DNA from: Anaerostipes caccae L1-92
Lineage (GTDB): Bacteria; Bacillota; Clostridia; Lachnospirales; Lachnospiraceae
DNA length: 64,000 nucleotides
Reading direction: 5' to 3'
Assembly: GCF_014467075.1 (NCBI RefSeq)
Contig: NZ_AP023027.1
Coordinates: 147,001 to 211,000 of the forward strand
Shown here: piece by piece, positions 54,236 to 62,375 of the stretch
Layout of the letters: every line of letters starts with the position of its first letter
Position numbering within the stretch: the stretch's first letter is position 1
Position numbers and translations under genes: made by a program
The notes under the pieces: model-generated
The model's input: only the letters and a program-made list of their open reading frames with translations
Told to the model about the DNA's origin: nothing
The model's database searches: none

Positions 54236-55258
54236 ATGAAAGTTATGAATGTAGCGGTTGTGGGAGCCGGAATATACGGAATTAATCATGTGAACGCCTA
54301 TACATGGAATCCGAACACAAATCTTGTGGCAGTGTGTGATCTGAATAAAGAAATCACGGATAAAATAGCCAAACAGTATGAGGTCAAGACCTACAATGAT
54401 GTCAACGAAATGCTGGATAAGGAAGACATTGACGCGGTGTCTATTGCAACTCCCGACGCATTTCACATGGAGCCGGCGCTGGCGGCGATCCGCCATGGGA
54501 AACCAATCCTGGTAGAAAAGCCTTTGGCTACGACTTCAGAAGACGCGAAGAAAATTCTTGCGGAGGCCGAGAAGTATAAGGTGCGTGTCGCGGTGGATTA
54601 TCATAAGAGATGGGACCCGGCCGCGATCAATGTGAGAAATGAACTGCAGAAAGCGGAAACAGGAGCGCCTGTCCGCGGATATATGAACATGGACGACATC
54701 ATCGACGTCCCGACGGAATGGTTTGGATGGGCAGACAAATCGAGCCCGGTTCATTTCCTCGGCACTCATTGCTATGATCAGATTCGCTGGTACATGGGAT
54801 GTGAAGTGGAAGAAGTATCTGCGGTGGGGACAAAAAAGGTCTTAAAATCAAAAGGAATTGACACCTATGATTCGATCCAGGCCACATTAAAGATGGAAAA
54901 CGGATGCTACTGGACAGTAGAAAATTCCTGGATTCTTCCGAAAGGGTTTGCAAAAAATAATGACGGCAGGACACAGATCCTCTGTGAAAACGCCATGTTC
55001 CGGATTGATTCACAAAACCGCGGTGTGGAAATGTTTAACCATGAGAAACAGCGTACTCCGAATTCATATTTTATTTTAAATAACTGCGGCAGGCCGAGCG
55101 GATTCGGGATTGAGCCGATCAACGACTTCATCTATTGCCTGCAAAAAGAAATTCCTTTCATCGCAGACGGGAATGACGGGCTGCAGGCAGAATTGGTAGC
55201 AGAGGCTGTTCATGAAAGTCTGGAGACAGGGCAGAAGGTTCGGATTAAAAGAGATTAA
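54236..55258 (+). CDS. Gfo/Idh/MocA-family oxidoreductase
   Basis: A 340-residue NAD(P)-dependent dehydrogenase of the glucose-fructose oxidoreductase/inositol dehydrogenase family. VAVVGAGIYGINHVNAY binds the nucleotide, DAVSIATPDAFHMEPAL follows, and the catalytic block VEKPLATTSEDAKK holds the EKP motif. The start at 54236 is favoured by AAGGAG spaced 9 bases away. In the operon it sits between the PTS and NagB, so its substrate is probably a phosphorylated or modified amino sugar taken in by this PTS; the exact reaction is unknown. Confidence 0.87.
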   Translation: MKVMNVAVVGAGIYGINHVNAYTWNPNTNLVAVCDLNKEITDKIAKQYEVKTYNDVNEMLDKEDIDAVSIATPDAFHMEPALAAIRHGKPILVEKPLATTSEDAKKILAEAEKYKVRVAVDYHKRWDPAAINVRNELQKAETGAPVRGYMNMDDIIDVPTEWFGWADKSSPVHFLGTHCYDQIRWYMGCEVEEVSAVGTKKVLKSKGIDTYDSIQATLKMENGCYWTVENSWILPKGFAKNNDGRTQILCENAMFRIDSQNRGVEMFNHEKQRTPNSYFILNNCGRPSGFGIEPINDFIYCLQKEIPFIADGNDGLQAELVAEAVHESLETGQKVRIKRD

Positions 55259-55276
55259 ATCATAGGAGTTTATGTT

Positions 55277-56014
55277 ATGACAATTTATGAAGGAAAAGAC
55301 TATAAAGAAATTTGTGAAAAAGCGGCAGAGCTCATTGCTTCCGAAATAAGAATGAACCCCAGGGCAGTCCTCGGACTGTCAACGGGGTCTACGCCGATCG
55401 GAGTTTATGACCGGCTGGTGGAATGGTATGAGAAGGGACAGCTTGATTTTTCCAAAGTGACCACCATTAATCTGGATGAATATAAAGGACTTGGTGCAGA
55501 ACATGAGCAGGGGTATCGTTTCTTTATGAACCAGTATTTATTTGACCGTGTAAATATCGACAAGTCCAGGACGTTTGTGCCGGATGGGACAGAAATGGAT
55601 TCTGATAAAGCATGCTGTGAGTATGAAGAGATCATTGAAGAAAAAGGAAGGATCGATCTTCAGCTTCTCGGGCTGGGTGCCAATGGACATATCGGTTTTA
55701 ATGAGCCGGGGGATGTCTTTATTCCGGATACCCACTGTGTGCGGTTAACGGAAAGCACAGTCGAAGCGAATTCCCGGTTTTTTCGCTCAAAAGAAGAAGT
55801 ACCGAAGGAAGCATATTCTATGGGGATCAAAGGGATCATGCAGGCCAGACATATTATTTTACTTGCGTCGGGAAAACAGAAAGCCCAGGCTCTGTATGAG
55901 GCTGTTTACGGTGATATCACACCGGGAGTCCCGGCATCTATCCTTAAATTACATCCCCATACTGCCGTATTCGCGGATGAGGAGGCTCTCTCTGTGATCA
56001 AAGAAAAATCTTGA
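55277..56014 (+). CDS. nagB: Glucosamine-6-phosphate deaminase-like enzyme
   Basis: A 245-residue isomerase/deaminase. VLGLSTGSTPIGVYDRL, the catalytic loop TTINLDEYKGLGAEH and LLGLGANGHIGFNEPGD are standard NagB motifs, and the length is normal. It converts glucosamine 6-phosphate to fructose 6-phosphate and ammonia. As the last gene of a mannose-type PTS operon with a Gfo/Idh enzyme, it may act on a product of that enzyme, so a related amino-sugar phosphate is possible. Confidence 0.92.
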   Translation: MTIYEGKDYKEICEKAAELIASEIRMNPRAVLGLSTGSTPIGVYDRLVEWYEKGQLDFSKVTTINLDEYKGLGAEHEQGYRFFMNQYLFDRVNIDKSRTFVPDGTEMDSDKACCEYEEIIEEKGRIDLQLLGLGANGHIGFNEPGDVFIPDTHCVRLTESTVEANSRFFRSKEEVPKEAYSMGIKGIMQARHIILLASGKQKAQALYEAVYGDITPGVPASILKLHPHTAVFADEEALSVIKEKS

Positions 56015-56079
56015 AAATAAAATAGTTTGTTGTTCCTTTGTTGACATTCTTCATGTAAGATAAACCAGAGGTGATAACA

Positions 56080-56754
56080 ATGAACTACAAGATTTTACTC
56101 GTCGATGATGACAAAGATTTATTACAGATGCTCAGCAGCTATTTTGAACTGAAGGGCTATTTCATAGAAACAGCGGTCAACGGACTGGAAGCAATGGAGC
56201 GGATAAAGGATGCCCCGGACATTATCCTGCTGGATGTCAACATGCCGGGGCTTGACGGTCTGGAAGTCTGCAGGCAGATTCGGGATAAGATTTCCTGTCC
56301 GATTATGTTCCTGACAGCCAAAGTGGAAGAGCAGGACCGGATCAACGGCCTCATGGTCGGCGGGGATGACTACGTTTTAAAGCCTTTCAGCCTTAAGGAG
56401 CTGGAAGCCAGAATCACTGCACATCTTAAAAGAGAAGAAAGGCATAAAAATAAGTCAGAGTACCGTTTTTGTGACGGACTGATGATAGATTATACTGAAA
56501 GAACCGTGAAACTAAATGGCTGTGCAGTGGAGTTTACAAAAACAGAATATGCGATCATAGAATTTTTATCCATGCACCCGGGGCAGGTTTTTGACAAAGA
56601 ACGGATTTATGAAAAGGTCTGCGGATATGACGGTGAAGGGGACAGCCGGGGGATGACAGAGCTTGTCAGAAGGATACGAAGGAAATTAAGTGTTCATACA
56701 ATGGCCGAGTATATCGAAACAGTCTGGGGAATGGGGTACCGATGGAAAAAATAA
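56080..56754 (+). CDS. OmpR/PhoB-family response regulator
   Basis: A 224-residue regulator. The receiver has the acidic pair in LLVDDDKDLL, phosphoacceptor Asp in IILLDVNMPGLDG (residue about 52), Thr in MFLTAK and Lys in YVLKPFSL. The C-terminal winged helix has FTKTEYAIIEFLSMHPGQV and the closing VWGMGYRWKK. GAGGTG stands before the ATG at 56080. Its end overlaps the kinase gene by 13 bases, so the pair is co-translated. Confidence 0.93.
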   Translation: MNYKILLVDDDKDLLQMLSSYFELKGYFIETAVNGLEAMERIKDAPDIILLDVNMPGLDGLEVCRQIRDKISCPIMFLTAKVEEQDRINGLMVGGDDYVLKPFSLKELEARITAHLKREERHKNKSEYRFCDGLMIDYTERTVKLNGCAVEFTKTEYAIIEFLSMHPGQVFDKERIYEKVCGYDGEGDSRGMTELVRRIRRKLSVHTMAEYIETVWGMGYRWKK

Positions 56755-57920
56755 GGAATTTATCGATCAGAAAAACCATTGTGCTGTATATGGGATTAAA
56801 TCTGATTCTCAGTTATGGCCTGTCGTTTGTCATCATTCATACAGCAAATGACGCTCAGCAGAAGATCTGGTTTCGATATATAGACAAGGACCGTTATTAT
56901 GAGGCGATGGAGAATAAAGGAGACGATTATGAAATCAACATTACAAGATCAAAGCTGAATTCTATGACCAAAACGGACAGGGTTATTTCAGAACTCTGTG
57001 ATTTCCTTGATACATATAGTATATTGGTAATTTCCTGCCTGGGAACAATCATAGCAGTCCTGCTTTTTTATAAACATAAGATTCAAATTCCCCTCGGGGA
57101 ATTAAAAGAGGCATCTGCACGTATTTCCGAAGGCACCCTGGATTTTTCTGTTGCATATTCAAATGAAGATGAAATGGGACAATTGTGCAGGCAGTTTGAA
57201 AAGATGCGGTGTCAGCTTGAAGAGAACAATAAAAAAATGTGGAAAATGGTAGAAGAAGAAAAGGCGCTGCGTTCTGCCATTTCCCATGATATCCGATCGC
57301 CCCTTGCGGTTATGGAAGGCTATCAGGAAATGCTGCTGGAGTTTCTTCCCCAGGAGTCTGTCAGCAGGGATAAGATCATGAAAATGCTGGAAGCCGGTAT
57401 GCAGCAGATCAAAAGGATGAAGGCATTTATTAATACAATGCAGAAGCTGTCGAAGCTGGAAGAACGGAATATATGCTGGAACCAAATAGACGTAGCTGAT
57501 TTTATAGAAATAGTCAAAAACAATACAGTGATTCTGGGGAAAAAGGCACAAAAAGAGTGCCATACGGTCGTGAAGTCTGATCAGCAGTCGGTGTATTTTG
57601 ATTCCGAAATGGTCTTGGAGGTGCTGAATAATTTAATCGGCAATGCGCTTCGCTATGCCAGGGAGCAGGTTTATGTGGAAGTAGATATTTCCGGAGATGA
57701 AATGAGGGTTTGCGTACAGGATGATGGGAAAGGATTTCAAGAAGATGCAGAGCTTTTGACAAAGGCATATTATCACGGGAACCCTCAAAGTGATCTGACG
57801 CATTTCGGACTGGGACTTTATATCAGCAGAGTCTACTGTGAAAAACATGGGGGAAAGCTGCTGCTGGTCAATCAGGATCAGGGCGGAGAAGCCTGCGCAT
57901 ATTTTAAATTAAAAACATAG
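56742..57920 (+). CDS. Sensor histidine kinase
   Basis: A 392-residue membrane kinase. Span 1 is at residues 11-32, a short extracytoplasmic loop (about 33-80), then span 2 near 83-105. A HAMP domain follows (LKEASARISEGTLDF). The H box is SAISHDIRSPLAVMEGY with the phosphorylated His. Catalytic motifs are NLIGNALRYAREQV, VQDDGKGFQ and GLGLYISRVYCEKHGG. The short sensor loop resembles kinases that respond to cell-envelope antimicrobial stress together with an adjacent ABC exporter, which is present downstream. Confidence 0.92.
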   Translation: MEKIRNLSIRKTIVLYMGLNLILSYGLSFVIIHTANDAQQKIWFRYIDKDRYYEAMENKGDDYEINITRSKLNSMTKTDRVISELCDFLDTYSILVISCLGTIIAVLLFYKHKIQIPLGELKEASARISEGTLDFSVAYSNEDEMGQLCRQFEKMRCQLEENNKKMWKMVEEEKALRSAISHDIRSPLAVMEGYQEMLLEFLPQESVSRDKIMKMLEAGMQQIKRMKAFINTMQKLSKLEERNICWNQIDVADFIEIVKNNTVILGKKAQKECHTVVKSDQQSVYFDSEMVLEVLNNLIGNALRYAREQVYVEVDISGDEMRVCVQDDGKGFQEDAELLTKAYYHGNPQSDLTHFGLGLYISRVYCEKHGGKLLLVNQDQGGEACAYFKLKT

Positions 57921-57926
57921 AAACCA

Positions 57927-57960
57927 TAAAAAAATCGGATGAGAATCCGGTTTTTTATTT
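57927..57960 (+). terminator. Terminator after the two-component genes
   Basis: AAAAATCGGAT (57930-57940) pairs with ATCCGGTTTTT (57945-57955) with one mismatch, followed by a T-rich tail. The ABC genes therefore have their own promoter, which could be the kinase-regulated one. Confidence 0.7.
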
Positions 57961-58052
57961 TTCAGAAAGACCTTGTCAACTTTGTTCTTATTGTCTTTTT
58001 GTAGTGATTCGTAACGTACAGTGTATCTATAAGAGGAAGGAGGGTGCACTGT

Positions 58053-59126
58053 ATGATGATAATTTTAAAAAGAGAGGTAAAAAACTATCTGAAGAATCCA
58101 ATTCTCTGGGCAGGGCTGCTCATCGTCATTTTTCTGTTATTTCAAAATCTGGGGAGCTATCTGAAACTGCATTATGTGCAGTCTGAGAGTCAATTGAAAG
58201 AAGTCCGTGCTGAGAATAGGGCGGATGCTGATATTTTAGAAGGATATATCCCGTCTACAAAGAAAAAGCAGTGGGAACTGGCCGGCAAAAAGATTAAGGA
58301 CGCTCTTGTCAAATCGTTTGGCTATTCAGAAAAGCAGGCACAGGAAGTGATCCATAAGCTGGAACAGAAAAATATGACAGATGCAGAAATGTCAGCTTAT
58401 TTAGTAAAAAACTATGATTTTTATAGTGCAGACAATATATTTCAAGATGCCCGCACATATAAGGGAACGAAGGAAGAGATAAATTCCTACATGAGTTCAA
58501 AATTCAAACAAAAACCTTTTACTTATTATTTTTCAAAGAAGTTTGCTGACTTTGCAGGCTTATGTATGGGATTCTTTGCATCTATCTTACTGGCATTTCT
58601 TTTTATCAGAGATACGAAAAGGGACACATATGAAATGCTGCATACAAAACCTATATCAGCAGGCAGATATATCATAGGTAAAGTCTCAGGAGGTTTTCTG
58701 ACACTGATGATTATACTTGCAATTTTAAATATCATATTTGGTGCTTTATGTGCAGTGTGCGGCTGGAGAGCCGGATTTCCAGTACGAATATGGGATCTGT
58801 TGTGGGCGTCGCTCTTATATATTGTTCCGAATATGCTGATGATCGTCAGTGTATATACGCTGACCGCAGTTGTTTTCAAGAATCCTCTGCCGGCTGCACC
58901 GCTGCTGCTTCTGTATATGCTCTACTCCAATATGGGATCAATCGGGCCGGACGGACAGTATGGATACTATGGGAAGCCGTTGGCGGTCATGGTAAGGTTT
59001 CCGGGCAAATTCTTTGAAACTTCACCTTCGCCATGGGTATTACTAAATCAGGTATTCCTTGTACTGGCATCTGTTCTGCTTATTTTGTGCGCAGCTGCAG
59101 CATGGAAGAAATGGAGGTCCTATTGA
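58053..59126 (+). CDS. ABC-2 type transporter permease
   Basis: A 357-residue membrane protein. An N-terminal span (about 13-32) precedes a long extracytoplasmic domain (about 35-155), then five or so spans (FAGLCMGFFASILLAFLFI, and later VSGGFLTLMIILAILNIIFG). FIRDTKRDTYEMLHTKPIS is the ABC-2/Gld-type cytoplasmic loop. The start at 58053 follows AAGGAGG. It belongs to the exporter controlled by the two-component system in front. Its partner ATPase is broken by an insertion. Confidence 0.82.
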   Translation: MMIILKREVKNYLKNPILWAGLLIVIFLLFQNLGSYLKLHYVQSESQLKEVRAENRADADILEGYIPSTKKKQWELAGKKIKDALVKSFGYSEKQAQEVIHKLEQKNMTDAEMSAYLVKNYDFYSADNIFQDARTYKGTKEEINSYMSSKFKQKPFTYYFSKKFADFAGLCMGFFASILLAFLFIRDTKRDTYEMLHTKPISAGRYIIGKVSGGFLTLMIILAILNIIFGALCAVCGWRAGFPVRIWDLLWASLLYIVPNMLMIVSVYTLTAVVFKNPLPAAPLLLLYMLYSNMGSIGPDGQYGYYGKPLAVMVRFPGKFFETSPSPWVLLNQVFLVLASVLLILCAAAAWKKWRSY

Positions 59127-59776
59127 TGAAAGAGATGAAAATTTGTCTTCCGGTTTACAAAATAATATATTCTATTTGTTTTATTGTTTTTCTGAGTCTG
59201 GTGAGGGGAATCAGCAGCATTGCTGAGATAGGGATTACTATGGATGCATATATTGCGGTTTTGGCGATTGTGTTTTGCGCCGATACTTATTGGATGGAGC
59301 ACAGCGGAAAACGGTGGGAAGTCTTCTGTCTGTACTCAGTAAAAAAAAAGAAGCAGACAATTTTGAAAAGACTGGTTGTCCAGTGGATCTTTTTATGGGG
59401 ATTGGCATTGATCGGATATGGACTGTTCTTTTGGCAGGCCCCTCATAATTTAAATACCATACCGTCAATGCTGCTCTTTGCAGTGTATGTTCCGGAGGTG
59501 CTGGTTACTATTTCTTTTTGGAGTACTTTTGCTATGACGGTTACAAATCTTCTGAGAAATATATGGGGCGGAATCGGTTTATCGATTATTTTATGGTTAT
59601 CTTTAAACTCTGTGACCGGGGAGAGCGTTCTGGGGAAATTTAATGTATTTTCATTTGTATTCCGGGACACTCAAAATATAAATAATATGGAATGGCTTTG
59701 GGGAAAAGGGATCGCATTGGGACTTACCGTCTTAATGGCCGCACTGATTTCTGCCATCATAAAGAAAAGAGGTTGA
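59126..59776 (+). CDS. Second ABC transporter membrane protein
   Basis: A 216-residue protein with about six spans (IIYSICFIVFLSLVRGISS, then later IGLSIILWLSLNSVTG). It starts at the ATG that shares its first base with the upstream stop (TGATG), with GGAGG 8 bases ahead, so it is coupled to the first permease. No family is firmly recognised; size and position fit the second permease half of a three-gene antimicrobial-peptide-type exporter. Confidence 0.75.
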   Translation: MKEMKICLPVYKIIYSICFIVFLSLVRGISSIAEIGITMDAYIAVLAIVFCADTYWMEHSGKRWEVFCLYSVKKKKQTILKRLVVQWIFLWGLALIGYGLFFWQAPHNLNTIPSMLLFAVYVPEVLVTISFWSTFAMTVTNLLRNIWGGIGLSIILWLSLNSVTGESVLGKFNVFSFVFRDTQNINNMEWLWGKGIALGLTVLMAALISAIIKKRG

Positions 59777-59780
59777 TCAT

Positions 59781-59927
59781 ATGAGCATTAGAATAGAAAA
59801 TCTTACGGTAAAATTTCATCAAAAAGTCACGGCAGTAGATCACGTAAATGTGGAGATCGGTCAGGGAATCTACGGTCTGCTCGGAGAAAACGGAGCAGGT
59901 GACCGTGTTATAATAAGACCAAGTTAG
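59781..59927 (+). pseudogene. ABC transporter ATPase gene interrupted in Walker A
   Basis: The ATG at 59781 begins MSIRIENLTVKFHQKVTAV and runs to YGLLGENGAG, the first part of the Walker A motif. The next expected codons (Lys-Thr-Thr) are replaced after base 59900 by foreign sequence that ends the frame at TAG 59925. Only 40 native codons remain in the window. The rest of the gene should lie beyond the right end of the inserted element. As it stands, the exporter lacks its ATPase. Confidence 0.85.
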
Positions 59928-59972
59928 CAAGGAACCCAATGAAATCAAGGGTTTGCGGCTACTTTGGTCTTA
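59914..59972. repeat. Subterminal inverted repeat at the element's left end
   Basis: TAAGACCAAG (59914-59923) is repeated inverted as CTTTGGTCTTA (59962-59972), and both are flanked by TATAATA/TTATTATA stretches. It lies 13 bases inside the junction and may be the recombinase binding region of the left attachment site. Confidence 0.4.
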
Positions 59973-60150
59973 ATTTATTATACCACAATCGAACTGCTTT
60001 TTCATTAAAAATCCAGTGTCGTTTTCCAAAGAGTGGGATATTTTAAGGCTAGGGGTCGCAACCGGGTGGTTTGGGACCTGCTTATACTTAGTCCTATTCC
60101 AAATATCCTTTTCTTTTGCTTCGTCCGAAGTAAAAACTCTCTTTCGGGAG

Positions 60151-60221
60151 AACAGCGCTGTTAAAAATAAATGAATATAGAGGACTAAGTGAAGCAACTT
60201 TGTTAGCTGACCTTAGTCCTC
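60151..60221 (+). promoter_or_regulatory. Palindrome and hairpin in the leader of the element's first operon
   Basis: AACAGCGCTGTT (60151-60162) is a perfect 12-base palindrome. Next, GAGGACTAAG (60180-60189) can pair with CTTAGTCCTC (60212-60221), 25 bases before the first small gene. The hairpin has no T run and could act as an attenuator or regulatory leader. Confidence 0.4.
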
Positions 60222-60246
60222 TTATGCATTTTAGGAGGAAAAGGGT

Positions 60247-60384
60247 ATGCAGATACTATTTATTGTGATTATTTTTTTGATAGTGTTGCCAATGGTCGTA
60301 AGTATTTCGTTGGCTGTGACAGCAAAGAAATCAGACGAAAGATTACGCACCATCTGTACTTCTCTTGAAAAGAAGGGCAGGTGA
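60247..60384 (+). CDS. Very small single-span membrane protein
   Basis: A 45-residue frame starting MQILFIVIIFLIVLPMVVS, a full membrane span, then a charged tail (TAKKSDERLRTICTSLEKK). AGGAGG lies 9 bases before the ATG, the best ribosome site in this stretch, which supports real expression. Its stop lies just before the next gene's start. Function unknown. Confidence 0.6.
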   Translation: MQILFIVIIFLIVLPMVVSISLAVTAKKSDERLRTICTSLEKKGR

Positions 60385-60389
60385 GCGTG

Positions 60390-61475
60390 ATGCGAGAGTA
60401 TACGACAGGAAATCGAATCGTAGATGCAAGTGCCGAAATCAGTATTACCGGCAACATTACACCACAAGCATGGTATAAGACGATTGTTAAAGAGACGGGA
60501 AAACCGCATTTGGCTGCAATCGTTATATTATCAGATATTGTCTATTGGTATCGTCCTACTGAATTGAGGGACGAAAGCACTGGACAGATCATTGCAATTC
60601 GTAAAAAATTTAAAGCTGATTTACTCCAGAGAAGTTATCAACAGATTGCGGAACAGTTTGGATTGAGTAAAAAAGAAGCTACTAATGCAATCATCTTTTT
60701 GGAGAAATTAGGCGTAATAAAAAGAGTATTCAGGACAATAAACTTGAATGGACTTGTTGTAAATAATGTACTGTATATTGAGTTGATTGTTGAGAAATTG
60801 AAAGAATTAACGTATCCGCACTGTTATGATGCCCCTATCCCTTCTATGGGAGACAGGGGGGAAGACATTGTAGAGGAAATCGTTGAAGGACAGTGCTTTA
60901 CTGTGAATAATAGTGAGATGGCAGTCATTGGTGAGGGAGCTGTCTCCCCAAAAAGAGAGAGGGTATCACCCAAAAAAGAGATACCTGCCACGCCGCAAAA
61001 TAGCAGGTGCCACTTTTCAGAAGGTACAGCACTATCTGGTAACAGGCAGACAAATACAGATATTAACACAGATATTTCAACGACAGATTATACCAATCCA
61101 GTCCAGTCCTATCAAAAAACGTTACAGGCATTTAGAGAAAAGATTGGATACGATGCGTTATGTATTGATCGTCCCTTTGATATTGATCGTCTGGATGAAA
61201 TTGTGGGAATTGCAGTTGACGTACTGACTTCAACGAAGGATACGATTCGTATTAACCAGGAAGAAAAACCAACAGCCATTGTTAAATCGGTGTTTTGGAA
61301 ATTAGATATGTTTAGAATACAGTTTATTTTAAATAACCTGTCAGAGACGAAAACAAAAATCAGGAATATGCGTGCAGTGTTGCTAACCGCCTTATATAAT
61401 GCGACATTCACATTAAGTAATTCCGTTATGAATCAAGTGGTGATGAATGGTGACATCTCCCCTCAATATGCATGA
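60390..61475 (+). CDS. Replication-initiator-like protein with DUF6017 C-terminal domain
   Basis: A 361-residue protein. The N-terminal third holds a winged-helix as in phage/plasmid replisome organisers: QQIAEQFGLSKKEATNAI and LEKLGVIKRVFRT. A variable low-complexity middle follows (residues about 165-235). The C-terminal domain, RLDEIVGIAVDVLTSTKD through RNMRAVLLTALYNATFT, matches DUF6017. Such proteins are found near the start of the replication modules of Firmicute ICEs. The start may be the ATG at 60390 or the GTG at 60381. Confidence 0.78.
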   Translation: MREYTTGNRIVDASAEISITGNITPQAWYKTIVKETGKPHLAAIVILSDIVYWYRPTELRDESTGQIIAIRKKFKADLLQRSYQQIAEQFGLSKKEATNAIIFLEKLGVIKRVFRTINLNGLVVNNVLYIELIVEKLKELTYPHCYDAPIPSMGDRGEDIVEEIVEGQCFTVNNSEMAVIGEGAVSPKRERVSPKKEIPATPQNSRCHFSEGTALSGNRQTNTDINTDISTTDYTNPVQSYQKTLQAFREKIGYDALCIDRPFDIDRLDEIVGIAVDVLTSTKDTIRINQEEKPTAIVKSVFWKLDMFRIQFILNNLSETKTKIRNMRAVLLTALYNATFTLSNSVMNQVVMNGDISPQYA

Positions 61476-61500
61476 GCAAAGGGGGTGATGAGCAGTTACT

Positions 61501-61683
61501 AGGGTTAGACAATTACGCATAGAGAAGAATTTGACACAGTGGGAATTGGCGGACAAGCTGGATATCAGTCTCCGCACATATCAGAGAATTGAATACGGGC
61601 AACAAAAGCCGTCCTACAAAGTCATTTTAGTCTTGCAAAAGATATTTAACGAGAATATTGAATCTATCCTGCAGGAATTATAA
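61501..61683 (+). CDS. XRE-type helix-turn-helix protein without a clear start codon
   Basis: Sixty codons up to TAA at 61681 encode a typical Cro/CI domain: VRQLRIEKNLTQWELADKL, then LDISLRTYQRIEYGQQKPS. Upstream in frame a TGA appears within a few codons and there is no ATG, GTG or TTG before the domain. An ATG with AAAGGGGG in front (61489) is in another frame and stops at once. Either a one-base change broke the start or an unusual start is used. Confidence 0.6.
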   Translation, partial: RVRQLRIEKNLTQWELADKLDISLRTYQRIEYGQQKPSYKVILVLQKIFNENIESILQEL

Positions 61684-61709
61684 CTGCCAAATAAGAAGTG
61701 GAGGAAAAT

Positions 61710-62135
61710 ATGTTTGATATTAACAAGCTGGAGGTAATGGACATAGTATTTGCCGATGAAGCACATGAGCGTTTCTTTTATGAAAAGGTGCGGGAACTTC
61801 CAAATTCACGCAGGGACAGTGAAGAAATTGCTATGATATATACTCTTGGTATCTGTGACAAGACAAGGGCAGCTTTTTCAAATATTGTGGATCAAAGAAC
61901 TTTTCAGGTGAATCCGTTGGTTTTATTCGCTGGGTGGCAGACATCTGCTTCTGTGAAGGTAACACGGCTGGCGATTAACCTCTATACTGGATTTTCGCAG
62001 GAAGTAAAACGGGACGATTCAATAGAAGGATATCATATAGGGGAAGACAGTTCAGATTATGCTGTTGAAGAAATCTTTGATTGCCCATATGCAAAATATT
62101 TTCTGGAAGCCGTTAAACTGCGTTATGACATATAG
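61710..62135 (+). CDS. DUF6075 family protein
   Basis: A 141-residue protein. VFADEAHERFFYEKVRELP and YTLGICDKTRAAFSNIV, then NPLVLFAGWQTSASVKVTR, are the recognisable blocks of DUF6075, found in ICE-like elements of gut Firmicutes; function unknown. GGAGG stands 8 bases before the ATG at 61710. Confidence 0.72.
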   Translation: MFDINKLEVMDIVFADEAHERFFYEKVRELPNSRRDSEEIAMIYTLGICDKTRAAFSNIVDQRTFQVNPLVLFAGWQTSASVKVTRLAINLYTGFSQEVKRDDSIEGYHIGEDSSDYAVEEIFDCPYAKYFLEAVKLRYDI

Positions 62136-62149
62136 AGGAGGTAGAAACG

Positions 62150-62353
62150 ATGAAAATGTATAAGATTGACCAAATCATGGAGTTATTACAGTTAGGAAAA
62201 GAATCAGAAGATTGCTATGTGGGTTTTGAGAATAATGACAAGGGAAATCTTGTTATTATATTAAAGCAACATGAACCAGATTGGGAAGATGATGAGGGTT
62301 TCGGAGAAGCGGTTGAAGAAGTCGAACTTTTGGAACATTCTGGAGAATATTAA
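62150..62353 (+). CDS. Small acidic protein of the mobile element
   Basis: A 67-residue acidic protein (MKMYKIDQIMELLQLGKE at the start, DWEDDEGFGEAVEEVELLE near the end) with AGAGGAGG 8 bases upstream. It lies in the element operon between DUF6075 and the ParM-like gene. No family is recognised; acidic small proteins in such modules sometimes mimic DNA, but no evidence supports that here. Confidence 0.65.
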   Translation: MKMYKIDQIMELLQLGKESEDCYVGFENNDKGNLVIILKQHEPDWEDDEGFGEAVEEVELLEHSGEY

Positions 62354-62375
62354 ACATAAGGAGGAGACAGTCATT

